From assembly GCF_905221025.1 (NCBI RefSeq), contig NZ_CAJNBL010000041.1, forward strand, positions 1-64,000: 64,000 bases of DNA, given 5' to 3'. The notes under the pieces are model-generated. The model ran no database searches and was not told where the DNA came from. It saw nothing but the letters and a program-made list of their open reading frames with translations. A program made the position numbers and the translations under genes. Of the stretch, positions 15,748 through 26,368 are shown piece after piece. The DNA comes from Candidatus Nitrotoga fabula. GTDB lineage: Bacteria > Pseudomonadota > Gammaproteobacteria > Burkholderiales > Gallionellaceae. Position 1 is the stretch's first letter. Every line of letters begins with the position of its first letter.

Positions 15748-18209
15748 ATATTTGGCTCCTTTCATGGCGTATGCTGCGGAGGGACTGGCGTACCAGGGAA
15801 TGGCGCGTGCTGCTGATCGCTCTGGTGCTGGCGGTAGGAAGCATTGCGACTGTAGGATTATTTGCTGACCGTGTCAGTTTAGCGCTGCAACAGGAGGCCA
15901 CCAGCCTGCTGGGCGCTGATCTGCGCCTGGTTTCTTCACGTCCATTTTCATTAGCGTACCGTGTCGAAGCGTTGCAACGGGGGTTGCGTGTGGTTGAGAC
16001 CACCAGTTTTCCGAGCATGGTGGTTTATGGTCATAAAAATGTTCTGGTGGAAATCCAGGCAGTGGAAGAAGGCTATCCGCTGCGCGGTAATATTGAAATT
16101 GTTGAAGGTGTCACGCAGCATCCTGCACAGGGTATTCCAATACGTGGTACGGCTTGGGCAGACAGCCGGTTGTTGCAGCGCATGGAATTGCATGTCGGGG
16201 ATAAGATTGGTGTCGGAGAACTGCAAATGCAGATAGCGGCACGGGTAGTGCGCGATGTGGATCAGTCTGTTGGTTTTGCCAGTTTTGCACCGCGCGCGCT
16301 GATCAATGCAGCAGATTTGCAGGCCACTGGCCTGATCCTGCCGGGCAGCAGAGCCAGCTACAAGATTCTGCTTGCGGGTGATCCGGCTCAAGTTTCAGGT
16401 TTTCGCGACTGGCTGCAAGGCCGGCTAAATACGGGTGAAAAAATTGAGGATGTGCGTGACGCGCGCCCAGAAACCAGAGCTGCACTGGAGCGCGCCGAAC
16501 ATTTTCTAGGATTGGCTGCACTTACTTCCGTAGTCCTGGCTGGGGTTGCCATGGCACTCGCTGCGAGCCTTTTCGTCAGGCGCCATCTTGATATTTGCGC
16601 CATGATGCGTTGCCTGGGGGCAACCCAGGCGCAGGTACTGCGTCTTTTTATCAACCAGTTGCTGCTGTTGGGTATGGTTGCCGTATTGTTAGGCGGACTG
16701 CTTGGTTACGTTGCCCAATTCATGCTGGTGAATTCAATTGAGAGCATGCGTGATGCGGCTCTGCCCCAGCCGGGGTTGCTTCCATTGTGGCAGGCAGCGG
16801 CCAGTGGAATGGTGCTTTTGCTGGGGTTTGCCTTTCTGCCTTTGTGGCAACTGAAAAATGTATCACCATTACGTGTGATTCGTCGTGAACTGGGTATGCC
16901 TCCGGCCCGCACCGGTATGGTGTATTTGACGGGCACTGCTGTTCTGGGTGCATTGTTTTTGTGGCAGGCTGGTTCAGTCAAACTTGGCCTGACTGTGTTT
17001 GCGGGTTTGGTTGCTGGCATGCTGTTTTTCGGCCTGCTGGCCTGGTTTTTTCTGCATGCCATGGCACGAGTGCATTTGCGCTGGAATCATGTTTTCTTGA
17101 ATTTGGCCAGATATGCCCGCATCAATGCCCTGCAAATCGTGGCCTTAAGCCTGGGCGGTATGGCGTTGCTGCTGCTTACCTTTGTGCGTTCCGATTTGCT
17201 GGAAAGCTGGCGCGGCCGCATGAAGCCGGACACCCCGAACCGTTTTGTTACCCAGATCCAGCCAGACCAGCGTATTGCGGTTAAGGATTTTTTTGCAATG
17301 TGGCAGTTATCCGAACCGCGATTATTCCCCGTAATCCGGGGGCGTTTGATATCGATCAATCATCATCCTGTGAGTGGAGCCAATTACGCCGAGCCTCGTG
17401 CTCGTGCCCTGGTGGAACGCGAGTTCAATTTGTCCTGGTCAGATCATATGCCGGTTCATAATACGCTAATACGAGGGGAATGGTGGGAACGGGGAGACTC
17501 CTCAGTACTTTCGCTGGAAGAAGGAATGGCTAAAACGCTAGGTATCCGCATCGGTGATGTTCTTACCTATGATGTTGAGGGTGTTTCCTTGCAGGCAACA
17601 GTGACTAATTTACGCAAGGTTCAGTGGGATTCCATGCAGGTAAATTTTTTTGTGATTACGTCGCGAGATGTATTGGGAGATTTTTCAGCCAGCTACATAA
17701 GCAGTTTCTATTTGCCGCCTGACAAGAAGGACGCGGGAGATGCGCTGATTAAGAATTTTCCCAACCTGCTGCTGATTGATATGGATACGGTGATTGAGCA
17801 AGTGCGTCAGGTGATAGACCAGATCGCCCGAACGATGACTGCGGTATTTCTGTTTACGCTTTTGAGCGGTTTGGTTGTTCTTTATTCTGCGATTCTTGCA
17901 ACGCAGGATGAGCGTGTTTATCAGGCGGCTATTTTGCGCACACTGGGAGCCAGTCGACGCTATTTGCTACGCTTGTATCTGATCGAGTTTGCGGTTCTGG
18001 GTGGCTTGAGCGGGTTTTTTGCCGCAGCTGGCAGTGTCTTGCTAGGCTGGGTGCTGGCGGTCAATGTTCTGGATATTCCTTATCATTCTCATGCTTTGAT
18101 ATGGTTGGCCGGGGTGGGCGGCGGAATTGTCACTGCAACGCTGGCCGGGTGGCTGGCTACGAGACATGTGGCTTATACGCCGCCATTGCAGGTGTTGCAA
18201 TCTGTATAA
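15744..18209 (+). CDS. ybbP: Large ABC permease, YbbP type (FtsX domains)
   Basis: An 821-residue inner-membrane permease partner of YbbA. One transmembrane helix lies near the N-terminus (WRVLLIALVLAVGSIATVGL), then a periplasmic domain, then FtsX/MacB-type four-helix blocks in the middle (about 250-470) and at the C-terminus (about 695-815). The family is unusual in having two FtsX units in one chain. The start is a GTG at 15744 overlapping the ybbA stop by four bases (GTGA), a sign of translational coupling. The role is uncertain; neighbouring tesA suggests envelope lipid handling, which is inference. Confidence 0.88.
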   Translation: MNIWLLSWRMLRRDWRTREWRVLLIALVLAVGSIATVGLFADRVSLALQQEATSLLGADLRLVSSRPFSLAYRVEALQRGLRVVETTSFPSMVVYGHKNVLVEIQAVEEGYPLRGNIEIVEGVTQHPAQGIPIRGTAWADSRLLQRMELHVGDKIGVGELQMQIAARVVRDVDQSVGFASFAPRALINAADLQATGLILPGSRASYKILLAGDPAQVSGFRDWLQGRLNTGEKIEDVRDARPETRAALERAEHFLGLAALTSVVLAGVAMALAASLFVRRHLDICAMMRCLGATQAQVLRLFINQLLLLGMVAVLLGGLLGYVAQFMLVNSIESMRDAALPQPGLLPLWQAAASGMVLLLGFAFLPLWQLKNVSPLRVIRRELGMPPARTGMVYLTGTAVLGALFLWQAGSVKLGLTVFAGLVAGMLFFGLLAWFFLHAMARVHLRWNHVFLNLARYARINALQIVALSLGGMALLLLTFVRSDLLESWRGRMKPDTPNRFVTQIQPDQRIAVKDFFAMWQLSEPRLFPVIRGRLISINHHPVSGANYAEPRARALVEREFNLSWSDHMPVHNTLIRGEWWERGDSSVLSLEEGMAKTLGIRIGDVLTYDVEGVSLQATVTNLRKVQWDSMQVNFFVITSRDVLGDFSASYISSFYLPPDKKDAGDALIKNFPNLLLIDMDTVIEQVRQVIDQIARTMTAVFLFTLLSGLVVLYSAILATQDERVYQAAILRTLGASRRYLLRLYLIEFAVLGGLSGFFAAAGSVLLGWVLAVNVLDIPYHSHALIWLAGVGGGIVTATLAGWLATRHVAYTPPLQVLQSV

Positions 18210-18284
18210 AACAGGCTCACTTTATTTCATGGGGTTGTTTTTTTCTGAATTCAGGAAGGATTTAAAATTCTGGGGAGGAATGCC

Positions 18285-20015
18285 ATGCCAGTACATAATG
18301 CCGACCTTGCTGCCATATTCGAAGAGATAGCCGATCTTCTGGAAATCCAGGGGGCAAACCCTTTCCGTATCCGTGCGTATCGCAATGGTGCCCGTATTTT
18401 GGGCGATTTGCCCCATGAGGTACGCTTGCTGGTGGAGCAAGGAGAGGATTTGACCCGATTGCCTGGTATTGGTGTGGACCTGGCAGGAAAGATCAACGAA
18501 ATTATTTCTACCGGCCGTTGCAGTATCCTCGAACGATTGCATAGGGAGTTGCCACCGCACATCAGTGAATTATTAAAAATACCGGGGCTGGGACCAAAGC
18601 GTGTCAGGGTTTTGTACCATGATCTGGATGTGCAAACCATAGAACAGTTACGTCGTGCCGCCAAAGATGGACGTATTCGTTCGATTCCAGGTTTTGGCGA
18701 AAAAACCGAACTCAATATACTGCGGGCCGTGGAGGCCCATGCAAATCAGTCGCGGCGCATCAAGCTGGCAGTAGCTGCCCAGTACGCGGAATCAATATGC
18801 GTCTTTCTGAGGTCGATTCCCGGGGTGCAGCAGGTTGCAGTAGCAGGCAGCTTCCGACGCATGCGCGAAACGGTTGGGGATCTGGATATTCTGGTCATTG
18901 CTTCATCCGGCAGCCGGGTAATGCAAAGTTTTACAGGTTATGACGAAATAGCCACAGTGTATTCTGTTGGTGATACGCGGGCCAGCGTTCTTCTTAAGTG
19001 TGGCTTGCAGGTTGACCTGCGCGTGGTCGGACAGCATTGTTATGGTGCAGCATTACATTATTTTACCGGCTCCAGAGAACATGGCATTGCCATTCGCCGA
19101 ATAGCGCAGCAGCGTGGCCTGAAAGTAAATGAATATGGGGTATATCATGGATTCAGGCGTGTCGCCGGAGACAGTGAGGAATCGGTTTATCAGGCCGTTG
19201 GTCTGGCATATATTCCACCCGAATTGCGCGAGGATCGTGGTGAAATTGAAGCTGCCCGTGCTGGGCGTTTGCCCCATCTGGTCGAGCTTTCGGATTTGCG
19301 CGGCGATTTGCATGCCCATACGACTGCTTCCGATGGGCATGATAGTCTGCATGATATGGCCTTGGCAGCCAAGGAGATTGGCCTGGAGTATCTGGCCATT
19401 ACTGAACATTCGCGTCGTCTTGCAGTAGCGCACGGCCTGGATTCATTGCAGCTTGCGAGACAGTGTGATGAGATTGACCGGCTGAATGAGCAGCTATGCG
19501 GCATTACTCTGCTTAAAGGGATTGAGGTGGATATTCTTGAGGATGGTGGGCTGGATTTGCCTGATTCCGTGCTGGCACGTCTTGATATTGTGATAGGTGC
19601 GGTGCATAGTGGTTTTGACTTGCCGCGTGCGAAACAGACTAAACGCATTTTATGCGCCATGGATCACCCTAATTTTACCCTGCTTGCTCATCCATGTGGT
19701 CGTCTCATCGAGCGCCGGGCTCCGTATGATGTAGATATGCTGAGTATTATTCGCCATGCCGGGAAGCGAGGCTGCTTTCTCGAGTTGAATGCTCATCCGG
19801 AACGTCTTGATTTGCTGGATATCCATTGTCAGATGGCCAAGGAAGAGGGAGTGCTGGTGAGTATAAATTCGGATGCACACAGCGTATTTGACTTTCATAA
19901 TTTGCGGTATGGCGTTGGACAGGCGCGTCGTGGCTGGCTGGAGAAAAAAGATGTTTTGAATACCCGGTCGCTTACCGATATAAGATCGTTGCTCAGGCGT
20001 ACAATGTCAGTGTGA
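18285..20015 (+). CDS. polX: DNA polymerase X with PHP domain
   Basis: A 576-residue repair polymerase of the bacterial PolX type. The N-terminal part (1-310) has helix-hairpin-helix elements (LTRLPGIGVDLAGKI, LKIPGLGPKRV) and the nucleotidyltransferase motif AGSFRRMRETVGDLDILV (D199, D201). The C-terminal PHP domain (from about 335) shows GDLHAHTTASDG, ITEHS, GIEVDIL and NSDAH metal-binding motifs and is expected to give 3'-5' exonuclease and AP-endonuclease-like activities. This places it in base-excision repair. The start ATG follows GGGGAGGA at a good distance. Confidence 0.92.
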   Translation: MPVHNADLAAIFEEIADLLEIQGANPFRIRAYRNGARILGDLPHEVRLLVEQGEDLTRLPGIGVDLAGKINEIISTGRCSILERLHRELPPHISELLKIPGLGPKRVRVLYHDLDVQTIEQLRRAAKDGRIRSIPGFGEKTELNILRAVEAHANQSRRIKLAVAAQYAESICVFLRSIPGVQQVAVAGSFRRMRETVGDLDILVIASSGSRVMQSFTGYDEIATVYSVGDTRASVLLKCGLQVDLRVVGQHCYGAALHYFTGSREHGIAIRRIAQQRGLKVNEYGVYHGFRRVAGDSEESVYQAVGLAYIPPELREDRGEIEAARAGRLPHLVELSDLRGDLHAHTTASDGHDSLHDMALAAKEIGLEYLAITEHSRRLAVAHGLDSLQLARQCDEIDRLNEQLCGITLLKGIEVDILEDGGLDLPDSVLARLDIVIGAVHSGFDLPRAKQTKRILCAMDHPNFTLLAHPCGRLIERRAPYDVDMLSIIRHAGKRGCFLELNAHPERLDLLDIHCQMAKEEGVLVSINSDAHSVFDFHNLRYGVGQARRGWLEKKDVLNTRSLTDIRSLLRRTMSV

Positions 20016-20207
20016 TGAATATTGTATTTTCAGGTTTTCTCAGTAAGAAATCGTTTGGATAGGTGTATTTTACGGGAGCGGTTTTCTGAACGGTTTTTCA
20101 GTATTCGCAATGCAAAATTTTGAACAGGCGGTGGGTGTGAGGGAAAAGCTGATTGCAGGCATGGGAAGGTATTTCATTCGCATAGTGTTTGAAGGGTTAG
20201 GGTGAGA

Positions 20208-20236
20208 TTGACCGTTTGTATTTTCGCGGGTACGAT
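20208..20236 (+). promoter_or_regulatory. Sigma-70 promoter of tpiA
   Basis: TTGACC (20208-20213) and TACGAT (20231-20236) are separated by exactly 17 bp, about 35 bp before the tpiA start. The preceding ~190 bp after polX hold no gene, so this is the likely start of the tpiA-secG transcript. Confidence 0.65.
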
Positions 20237-20271
20237 AGCTGTCTTCGCTGTTTTGAAAGGCAAGTGTAAAA

Positions 20272-21027
20272 ATGCAACGCAAACTCATTATCGGTAACTG
20301 GAAGATGAATGGGACGCTGGCAAAGAATGAGGCTTTGCTTAAGAAGCTGACGGATGGTGTAACCGGGATGTCCGGGATGGATTGCGCGGTATGCGTGCCA
20401 TTTCCCTATCTTGCACAGACGCAGGCATTGTTGCGTGGTACTTCCATAAAATATGGGGCACAGAACGTGCATCAGGCTGAGAAAGGCGCTTATACTGGCG
20501 AAGTTTCGGTTCACATGCTGCGTGATTTCGGATGCAATTACGTGATTGTCGGACATTCTGAACGGCGCACCCTGTCGGGAGAAAGCAGTGGGCTGGTGGC
20601 GGAAAAATATGCGAGTGTCCAGAAGGCAGGGTTGACGCCCATTCTTTGTGTTGGTGAAACCCTGGAACAGCGCGAAGCGAACATGACAGAAACCGTGGTC
20701 GGGGAGCAGTTGGCTGAAGTCATCAAGGTACGGGGCGTGCAGTCATTCCGTACGGCAGTCATTGCTTACGAGCCTGTCTGGGCGATAGGGACGGGCAGGA
20801 CGGCTTCACCGGAACAGGCGCAAGAAGTACATGCCTTCATTCGTAAAAAGATTGCCGGATTTGATGAGGATTTTGGCCATGCTTTGTGTATACTTTACGG
20901 AGGTAGTGTAAATGCTTCCAACGCAGCCGAGCTGTTTGCCATGCCAGATATCAATGGTGGGTTGATAGGTGGCGCATCGCTGGTTGCCGAGGATTTCCTT
21001 GCCATTTGCCGAGCGGGTACGAGCTAA
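20272..21027 (+). CDS. tpiA: Triosephosphate isomerase
   Basis: Interconverts dihydroxyacetone phosphate and glyceraldehyde 3-phosphate in the cytoplasm. It has 251 residues, normal length. GNWKMNG holds K11, VGHSERR holds the electrophile H95, and AYEPVWAIGTG holds the catalytic base E167. The phosphate-gripper loop YGGSVNASN is near the C-terminus. It is followed at once by secG. Confidence 0.97.
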   Translation: MQRKLIIGNWKMNGTLAKNEALLKKLTDGVTGMSGMDCAVCVPFPYLAQTQALLRGTSIKYGAQNVHQAEKGAYTGEVSVHMLRDFGCNYVIVGHSERRTLSGESSGLVAEKYASVQKAGLTPILCVGETLEQREANMTETVVGEQLAEVIKVRGVQSFRTAVIAYEPVWAIGTGRTASPEQAQEVHAFIRKKIAGFDEDFGHALCILYGGSVNASNAAELFAMPDINGGLIGGASLVAEDFLAICRAGTS

Positions 21028-21055
21028 ATTTAAATTTGATATTCTGGGGTGGTCT

Positions 21056-21406
21056 GTGGAAATTTTTGTCTGGGTTGTGCATGTTTTAGCAGCAATTGTG
21101 CTGATCGGACTGGTATTAATGCAACATGGGAAGGGTGCGGATATGGGAGCCGCATTTGGTACCGGGTCGGCAGGGAGCGTGTTTGGCTCTAGCGGATCGG
21201 CCAATTTTTTGAGCAGAAGTACCGCAATAGCTACAGGGATCTTTTTTGTTACCAGTATGTCGTTAACTTATATTTATGCTAATCCATCAAAATCACATGG
21301 CGTAATGGATCGGCATGATGTATCGAAGCCAGTTCAGCAGCAAGCTGTACCCGCTTCGTCACCCGGCGATGTCGGGAGTTCGAAATCGCAAGAAATACCA
21401 AAATAA
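21056..21406 (+). CDS. secG: Preprotein translocase subunit SecG
   Basis: Small inner-membrane subunit of the SecYEG channel. Two transmembrane segments (FVWVVHVLAAIVLIGLVLMQ and STAIATGIFFVTSMSLTYIY) flank the conserved cytoplasmic loop HGKGADMGAAFGTG, followed by GSANFLSR. The open frame could begin at 20969 inside tpiA, but the GTG at 21056 has a GGGGTGG ribosome-binding site and gives a standard 116-residue protein. The tail is a polar, proline/serine-rich extension. The order tpiA-secG-tRNA-Leu-nuoA is common in betaproteobacteria. Confidence 0.93.
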   Translation: MEIFVWVVHVLAAIVLIGLVLMQHGKGADMGAAFGTGSAGSVFGSSGSANFLSRSTAIATGIFFVTSMSLTYIYANPSKSHGVMDRHDVSKPVQQQAVPASSPGDVGSSKSQEIPK

Positions 21407-21426
21407 AATTAAAAATTTATTGCAAT

Positions 21427-21511
21427 GCCGATGTGGTGAAATTGGTAGACACGCTAGCTTGAGGGGCTAGTAGCGAAAGCTGTAGCAGTTCGAGTCTGCT
21501 CATCGGCACCA
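21427..21511 (+). tRNA. tRNA-Leu (anticodon GAG)
   Basis: A class II tRNA of 85 nt with encoded CCA. The acceptor GCCGATG pairs with CATCGGC, the anticodon stem-loop is GCTAGCTTGAGGGGCTAG (loop TTGAGGG, anticodon GAG), there is a long variable arm, and the T arm contains GTTCGAGTC. It sits 20 bp after secG and 108 bp before nuoA, probably inside the same transcript. Confidence 0.95.
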
Positions 21512-21619
21512 TTAATTAAAACACTAAACCAAAGTTGTCTGGCTCTGGTTCGTAAATACTGGGAATGCATTCTTCGCGTCCGGTTTGTCCAGGCGCAAAT
21601 ATAAGGGTGGGAGATTCAG

Positions 21620-21976
21620 ATGTTGGAAAATTATTTTCCGGTACTGCTGTTCATAATTGTTGGCCTGGTGATGGGCGTGGCGCCTATGCTTCTCGGTGGT
21701 CTGGCAGCACCGCATCGGCCAAATAGTGCCAAGCTTTCACCCTATGAGTGTGGTTTCGAGGCCTTTGAAGACGCGCGTATGAAGTTTGATGTGCGATATT
21801 ATCTAGTGGCTATTTTGTTTATATTGTTTGACTTGGAGATTGCCTTTCTTTTTCCATGGGCAGTGGTTCTTAAAGAAATAGGATTGTTCGGATTTATTGC
21901 CATGGTTGTTTTCCTGGCTATCCTCGTAGTTGGATTTATCTATGAGTGGAAAAAGGGAGCATTGGAATGGGAATAG
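21620..21976 (+). CDS. nuoA: NADH-quinone oxidoreductase subunit A
   Basis: First gene of the complex I operon. A 118-residue membrane subunit with three transmembrane helices (about 5-25, 62-82, 90-110) and the conserved loop [21 protein letters not shown]-type segment after helix 1, which lies near the quinone cavity. The ATG at 21620 has GGGTGGGAGA upstream. Its end overlaps the nuoB start by ten bases. Confidence 0.95.
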   Translation: MLENYFPVLLFIIVGLVMGVAPMLLGGLAAPHRPNSAKLSPYECGFEAFEDARMKFDVRYYLVAILFILFDLEIAFLFPWAVVLKEIGLFGFIAMVVFLAILVVGFIYEWKKGALEWE

Positions 21977-22443
21977 AAGGAGTTCTCGAAAAAGGGGTGG
22001 TAACTACATCACTTGATGTTCTTATCAATTATGCCCGGACCGGTTCGCTTTGGCCCATGACTTTTGGTCTGGCATGTTGCGCGGTAGAAATGATGCAGGC
22101 TGGCGCTTCGCGTTATGATCTGGATCGTTTTGGTATTACGTTTCGACCCAGTCCCAGGCAATCGGATGTTATGGTGGTGGCGGGCACTCTTTGCAACAAG
22201 ATGGCACCTGCGCTGCGCAAGGTATACGATCAGATGGCTGAGCCACGCTGGGTAATTTCGATGGGCTCCTGTGCCAATGGTGGCGGTTATTATCATTATT
22301 CCTACTCTGTCGTTCGGGGTTGTGATCGCATTGTGCCTGTAGATGTTTATGTGCCAGGTTGTCCACCGACAGCAGAAGCCCTGTTATATGGGATTATTCA
22401 GTTGCAAAGTAAAATCAGGCGAACCAACACGATTGCTCGATAA
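21967..22443 (+). CDS. nuoB: NADH-quinone oxidoreductase subunit B
   Basis: The 158-residue subunit that holds iron-sulfur cluster N2, the last electron carrier before quinone. The four ligand positions are all present: adjacent C37 and C38 ([10 protein letters not shown]), C102 (GSCANGG) and C132 ([13 protein letters not shown]). A GTG lies upstream in frame, but the ATG at 21967 fits the family start [10 protein letters not shown]. It overlaps nuoA, suggesting coupling. Confidence 0.96.
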   Translation: MGIEGVLEKGVVTTSLDVLINYARTGSLWPMTFGLACCAVEMMQAGASRYDLDRFGITFRPSPRQSDVMVVAGTLCNKMAPALRKVYDQMAEPRWVISMGSCANGGGYYHYSYSVVRGCDRIVPVDVYVPGCPPTAEALLYGIIQLQSKIRRTNTIAR

Positions 22444-22498
22444 GCCAGAAAAAATATAAAGTTACTGAAATCTGATGTGTACTATCCTGGTGTGAAAT

Positions 22499-23140
22499 AT
22501 GTCTTCTGACTTGAACCTTTTGGCTTCTAACTTAAACACGGTTTTCTCTGGCAGGATTGTAAGCCTTGTGAATTCTCTGGATGAACTGACTATGGTCGTT
22601 CAGGCTAGGGATATGCTGCATGTGCTGTGCTGCTTGCGGGATGATCCGGCTTTCCGGTTCGAGCAGTTGATGGATCTGTGTGGAGTGGACTACTCCACAT
22701 ATGGAAGTGCTCTTTGCGAAGGCGGGGTATACCTTAGAAATGACGATGTTCCTGATGCGTACCCTTTGCGATTTGCCATCGTATATCACTTGTTGTCCCT
22801 GGCACATAATGTTCGTTTAAGAGTTCGTGTGTTTGCTGAAGATAATGATTTGCCTGTGTTGGATTCCGTGGTGGGTATCTGGCCGTGTGCTAACTGGTAT
22901 GAGCGGGAGGCATTCGATTTGTATGGGATCGTGTTTGCCGGACATCCAGATTTGCGCCGTATCCTTACCGATTATGGTTTTGTTGGTAACCCCTTCCGTA
23001 AGGATTTTCCATTGTCCGGCCATGTCGAGATGCGCTACGACCCTGAGCAGCAGCGCGTGATTTACCAGCCAGTATCAATAGAACCGCGTGAACTTGTTCC
23101 CCGAATCATTCGTGAAGAACATTATGGTGGCGGCAAATGA
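22499..23140 (+). CDS. nuoC: NADH-quinone oxidoreductase subunit C
   Basis: A 213-residue peripheral-arm subunit (30 kDa homologue) with no cofactor that packs against NuoD and NuoB. Conserved signature segments include [22 protein letters not shown] (split here as [11 protein letters not shown] and [14 protein letters not shown]) and [18 protein letters not shown]-like sequence. NuoC and NuoD are separate genes here, unlike the fused NuoCD of E. coli. There is a 55-bp gap from nuoB. Confidence 0.95.
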   Translation: MSSDLNLLASNLNTVFSGRIVSLVNSLDELTMVVQARDMLHVLCCLRDDPAFRFEQLMDLCGVDYSTYGSALCEGGVYLRNDDVPDAYPLRFAIVYHLLSLAHNVRLRVRVFAEDNDLPVLDSVVGIWPCANWYEREAFDLYGIVFAGHPDLRRILTDYGFVGNPFRKDFPLSGHVEMRYDPEQQRVIYQPVSIEPRELVPRIIREEHYGGGK

Positions 23141-23245
23141 AAACCGGAAATTTAATTCCCAAGCGCATGGGTACGTTGTCTGAATATTGGCAATGGTTTT
23201 TGGGTTTTTCCATCTGTGCAAAAATCACGGGAGAAGGTTTGAATC

Positions 23246-24499
23246 ATGGCTGAAATAAAAAATTACACCATGAATTTTGGTCCTCAGCATCCTTCTGCTC
23301 ATGGAGTATTACGTTTGGTCCTGGAGCTGGATGGTGAGGTGATTGAGCGCGCTGACCCGCATATCGGGTTGCTGCATCGCGCAACCGAAAAGCTGGCGGA
23401 ACACAAGACTTTTTTGCAATCCCTTCCCTATATGGATCGCCTCGACTATGTGTCGATGATGTCCAATGAGCATGCCTACGTGCTTGCGTTGGAAAAACTT
23501 CTGGCCATTGAAGTTCCCTTAAGAGCACAGTATATCCGGGTAATGTTCGATGAAATTACCAGGATCATGAATCACCTTCTGTGGCTGGGTGCTCATGCCC
23601 TGGATATAGGTGCAATGACCGTCTTTTTGTATGCTTTCCGTGAACGGGAAGATCTGATGGATGTGTATGAGGCTGTATCTGGTGCACGAATGCATGCTGC
23701 GTATTACCGGCCGGGAGGAGTATACCGGGACTTGCCCGATTCCATGCCCTTATATCAGGCATCCAAGATTCACAATGCCAACGCGGTAAAACAACTGAAT
23801 GAAAATCGTCAGGGTTCTCTTCTTGATTTCATTGAAGATTTTTCAAATCGCTTCCCAACATGTGTAGATGAATATGAGACATTGCTAACCGACAACCGGA
23901 TATGGAAACAACGTACAGTCGGTATTGGCGTTGTGTCCCCGGATCGAGCACGGGCACTGGGTTTTAGCGGACCAATGTTGCGCGGTTCCGGTATTGTCTG
24001 GGATCTGCGCAAAAACCAGCCTTATGAAGTGTATGACCGTCTTGATTTTGATATTCCTGTCGGTGCCGAAGGGGATTGCTATGACCGCTATCTGGTGCGT
24101 GTGGAGGAAATGCGCCAGTCAAACCGAATAATAAAGCAATGCATAGCCTGGCTGCGCCAGAATCCTGGTCCTGTGATAGTTGAGAATTATAAGGTGGCCC
24201 CTCCAAAACGGGAATCCATGAAGCAGAACATGGAGGAGCTAATCCATCATTTCAAGCTGTTTACCGAGGGTATGCATGTTCCTGTCGGAGAAGCTTATGC
24301 TGCAGTTGAGCATCCCAAAGGAGAGTTTGGTATTTATTTGATTTCCGATGGTGCGAATAAACCCTACCGCATGAAAATACGTGCTCCAGGTTTTGCACAT
24401 ATCGCTGCGCTTGATGAAATGTCGCGAGGCCATATGATTGCTGATGTAGTGGCGATTATCGGCACGCAGGATATTGTTTTTGGTGAAGTTGACCGTTGA
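23246..24499 (+). CDS. nuoD: NADH-quinone oxidoreductase subunit D
   Basis: The 417-residue 49 kDa-type subunit that forms the quinone-binding site with NuoB and is related to the large subunit of NiFe hydrogenases. It begins with [20 protein letters not shown], which contains the quinone-facing histidine in GPQHPSAHG, and shows [22 protein letters not shown] and the C-terminal segment [24 protein letters not shown]-type. The ATG has GAGAAGG upstream, and 105 bp of non-coding DNA separates it from nuoC. Confidence 0.96.
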   Translation: MAEIKNYTMNFGPQHPSAHGVLRLVLELDGEVIERADPHIGLLHRATEKLAEHKTFLQSLPYMDRLDYVSMMSNEHAYVLALEKLLAIEVPLRAQYIRVMFDEITRIMNHLLWLGAHALDIGAMTVFLYAFREREDLMDVYEAVSGARMHAAYYRPGGVYRDLPDSMPLYQASKIHNANAVKQLNENRQGSLLDFIEDFSNRFPTCVDEYETLLTDNRIWKQRTVGIGVVSPDRARALGFSGPMLRGSGIVWDLRKNQPYEVYDRLDFDIPVGAEGDCYDRYLVRVEEMRQSNRIIKQCIAWLRQNPGPVIVENYKVAPPKRESMKQNMEELIHHFKLFTEGMHVPVGEAYAAVEHPKGEFGIYLISDGANKPYRMKIRAPGFAHIAALDEMSRGHMIADVVAIIGTQDIVFGEVDR

Positions 24500-24575
24500 T
24501 GAACCTCTCTGGCGCCATATCTGATCATTCTCCATCGAAGAGCCGTGCATCGGATGTTTTTATGATAACGGCAAT

Positions 24576-24607
24576 TTTAGAGGTTCTTTAATTTAGAGGT
24601 TCTTTAA
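24576..24607 (+). repeat. Tandem 16-bp duplication carrying the nuoE ribosome-binding site
   Basis: TTTAGAGGTTCTTTAA occurs twice back to back (24576-24591 and 24592-24607), and the last A is the A of the nuoE ATG. Each copy contains GAGG, so nuoE has two ribosome-binding sites, the nearer one seven bases before the ATG. This looks like a recent slippage duplication. Confidence 0.85.
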
Positions 24608-25086
24608 TGTTATCCGAGCAAGTTCGAGCAAGAACAGACCGAGAGTTAAAAAAATACCCGCCTGATCGGAAACAGTCGGCAGTTATGGCTGCATTGCGTT
24701 TCGTGCAAGATGAAAAGGGCTGGATTAGCAATGAAGATATGGCTGATGTTGCAGCCTACCTTGGCATGCCGCAGATAGGCGTATATGAGGTGGCTACTTT
24801 CTATAACATGTATAACCTCAAACCCATGGGAAGGCATACGTTAACTGTCTGCACGAATTTGTCCTGCCAACTGGTAGGGGCAGAAGAAATTCTGAATTAT
24901 ATCAAAGACAAGTTAAGTATCGGAGTGGGCGAAGTGACCGCAGATGGGAAGTTTGGTTTGCTGGAGGGCGAGTGTCAGAATGTTTGCGATGAGGCACCGT
25001 TATTCATGATTAACAATAAAAAGACATGTGGTCGGCTGACGAGAGAAAAGATCGATCAAATTCTGGCTGAATTGGATGAGCAATGA
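24607..25086 (+). CDS. nuoE: NADH-quinone oxidoreductase subunit E
   Basis: The 159-residue 24 kDa-type subunit with a thioredoxin-like fold and binuclear cluster N1a. Ligands are C82 and C87 (VCTNLSCQL) and C123 and C127 ([11 protein letters not shown]). The N-terminal helical part carries [20 protein letters not shown]. Its stop overlaps the nuoF start (ATGA). The start sits at the end of a tandemly repeated ribosome-binding site. Confidence 0.96.
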   Translation: MLSEQVRARTDRELKKYPPDRKQSAVMAALRFVQDEKGWISNEDMADVAAYLGMPQIGVYEVATFYNMYNLKPMGRHTLTVCTNLSCQLVGAEEILNYIKDKLSIGVGEVTADGKFGLLEGECQNVCDEAPLFMINNKKTCGRLTREKIDQILAELDEQ

Positions 25087-26354
25087 GCAGTCCGATTTTA
25101 TTGAACACCATGCAGTTCGACCAGCCGTGGACGCTGGAAAATTATCTTAAGGTGGGTGGATATCAGGCGCTTCGAAAAGTGCTTGCAGAAAGCATGACGC
25201 CCGAAGCGATCATTGCCGAAGTCAAGGCTTCTGGCCTGCGCGGGAGAGGAGGAGCGGGGTTTCCTACGGGTCTGAAGTGGAGTTTCATGCCTAGAAACTA
25301 CCAGGGAGATAAATATCTGGTGTGCAATTCAGACGAAGGAGAGCCGGGTACTTTTAAAGACAGGGATATATTGCGCTTCAATCCGCATCTTCTCATTGAA
25401 GGCATGGCCATTGCCGCTTACACCATGGATGTCAGGGTCGGATATAACTACGTGCATGGCGAAATTTACGAGGCTTATGAACGGATGGAAGCGGCTGTTG
25501 AGGAAGCACGTGCCGGAGGATATCTAGGAGATAACATACTAGGCAGTGATTTTAGTTTTGATCTATACAACCATTTGGGGTACGGCGCTTATATTTGCGG
25601 TGAGGAAACCGCTTTGCTGGAGTCGATCGAAGGTAAAAAAGGTCAGCCCCGCTTTAAGCCTCCATTCCCTGCGAGTTTCGGTTTGTATGGTAAACCGACC
25701 ACAATTAATAACACCGAAACTTTTGCGAGTATCCCCTACATTATTACAAACGGGGGGCAGAATTTTCTTGAGCTGGGGAGGCCGAATAACGGAGGAGTTA
25801 AGTTATTCTCTATTTCTGGTCATGTGAACAATCCGGGAAATTTTGAAGTGCCACTGGGTACACCATTCAAAACCTTGTTGGAAATGGCTGGTGGCATGCG
25901 AGGAGGCCGTAAGTTGAAGGCTTGCATACCTGGAGGATCCTCCATGCCAGTATTGCCGGGCGAAATCATGATGGATCTGGACATGGATTATGATTCCATT
26001 GCCAAGGCTGGTTCCATGCTTGGAACGGGTGCGATTATCATCATGGATGATACGACCTGCATGGTACGAGCCCTGGAGCGTCTGTCCTATTTCTATTATG
26101 AAGAATCGTGTGGCCAGTGTACGCCATGCCGTGAAGGTACCGGCTGGCTGTATCGCATCATACATCGCATTGAAAATGGAAATGGTCGACCAGAAGATCT
26201 GAACCTGCTTCTTGATCTCTGCGAAAATATTGCTGGCCGTACAATTTGTGCCCTTGGTGATGCTGCAGCGTGGCCGGTACAAGGTTTCCTCAAACATTTC
26301 CGTAGCGAGTTTGAATATCATATAGAGCACAAGCGTTGCTTGGTGCCAGACTGA
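25083..26354 (+). CDS. nuoF: NADH-quinone oxidoreductase subunit F
   Basis: The 423-residue 51 kDa-type subunit where NADH is oxidised. [13 protein letters not shown] (about 54-66) is the nucleotide/FMN-binding glycine-rich loop, [15 protein letters not shown] the FMN region, [17 protein letters not shown] a second signature, and [14 protein letters not shown] (cysteines 343, 346, 349) plus a later cysteine bind cluster N3. Four-base overlap with nuoE. Confidence 0.97.
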   Translation: MSSPILLNTMQFDQPWTLENYLKVGGYQALRKVLAESMTPEAIIAEVKASGLRGRGGAGFPTGLKWSFMPRNYQGDKYLVCNSDEGEPGTFKDRDILRFNPHLLIEGMAIAAYTMDVRVGYNYVHGEIYEAYERMEAAVEEARAGGYLGDNILGSDFSFDLYNHLGYGAYICGEETALLESIEGKKGQPRFKPPFPASFGLYGKPTTINNTETFASIPYIITNGGQNFLELGRPNNGGVKLFSISGHVNNPGNFEVPLGTPFKTLLEMAGGMRGGRKLKACIPGGSSMPVLPGEIMMDLDMDYDSIAKAGSMLGTGAIIIMDDTTCMVRALERLSYFYYEESCGQCTPCREGTGWLYRIIHRIENGNGRPEDLNLLLDLCENIAGRTICALGDAAAWPVQGFLKHFRSEFEYHIEHKRCLVPD

Positions 26355-26368
26355 TGGTTAGGTGAGCA

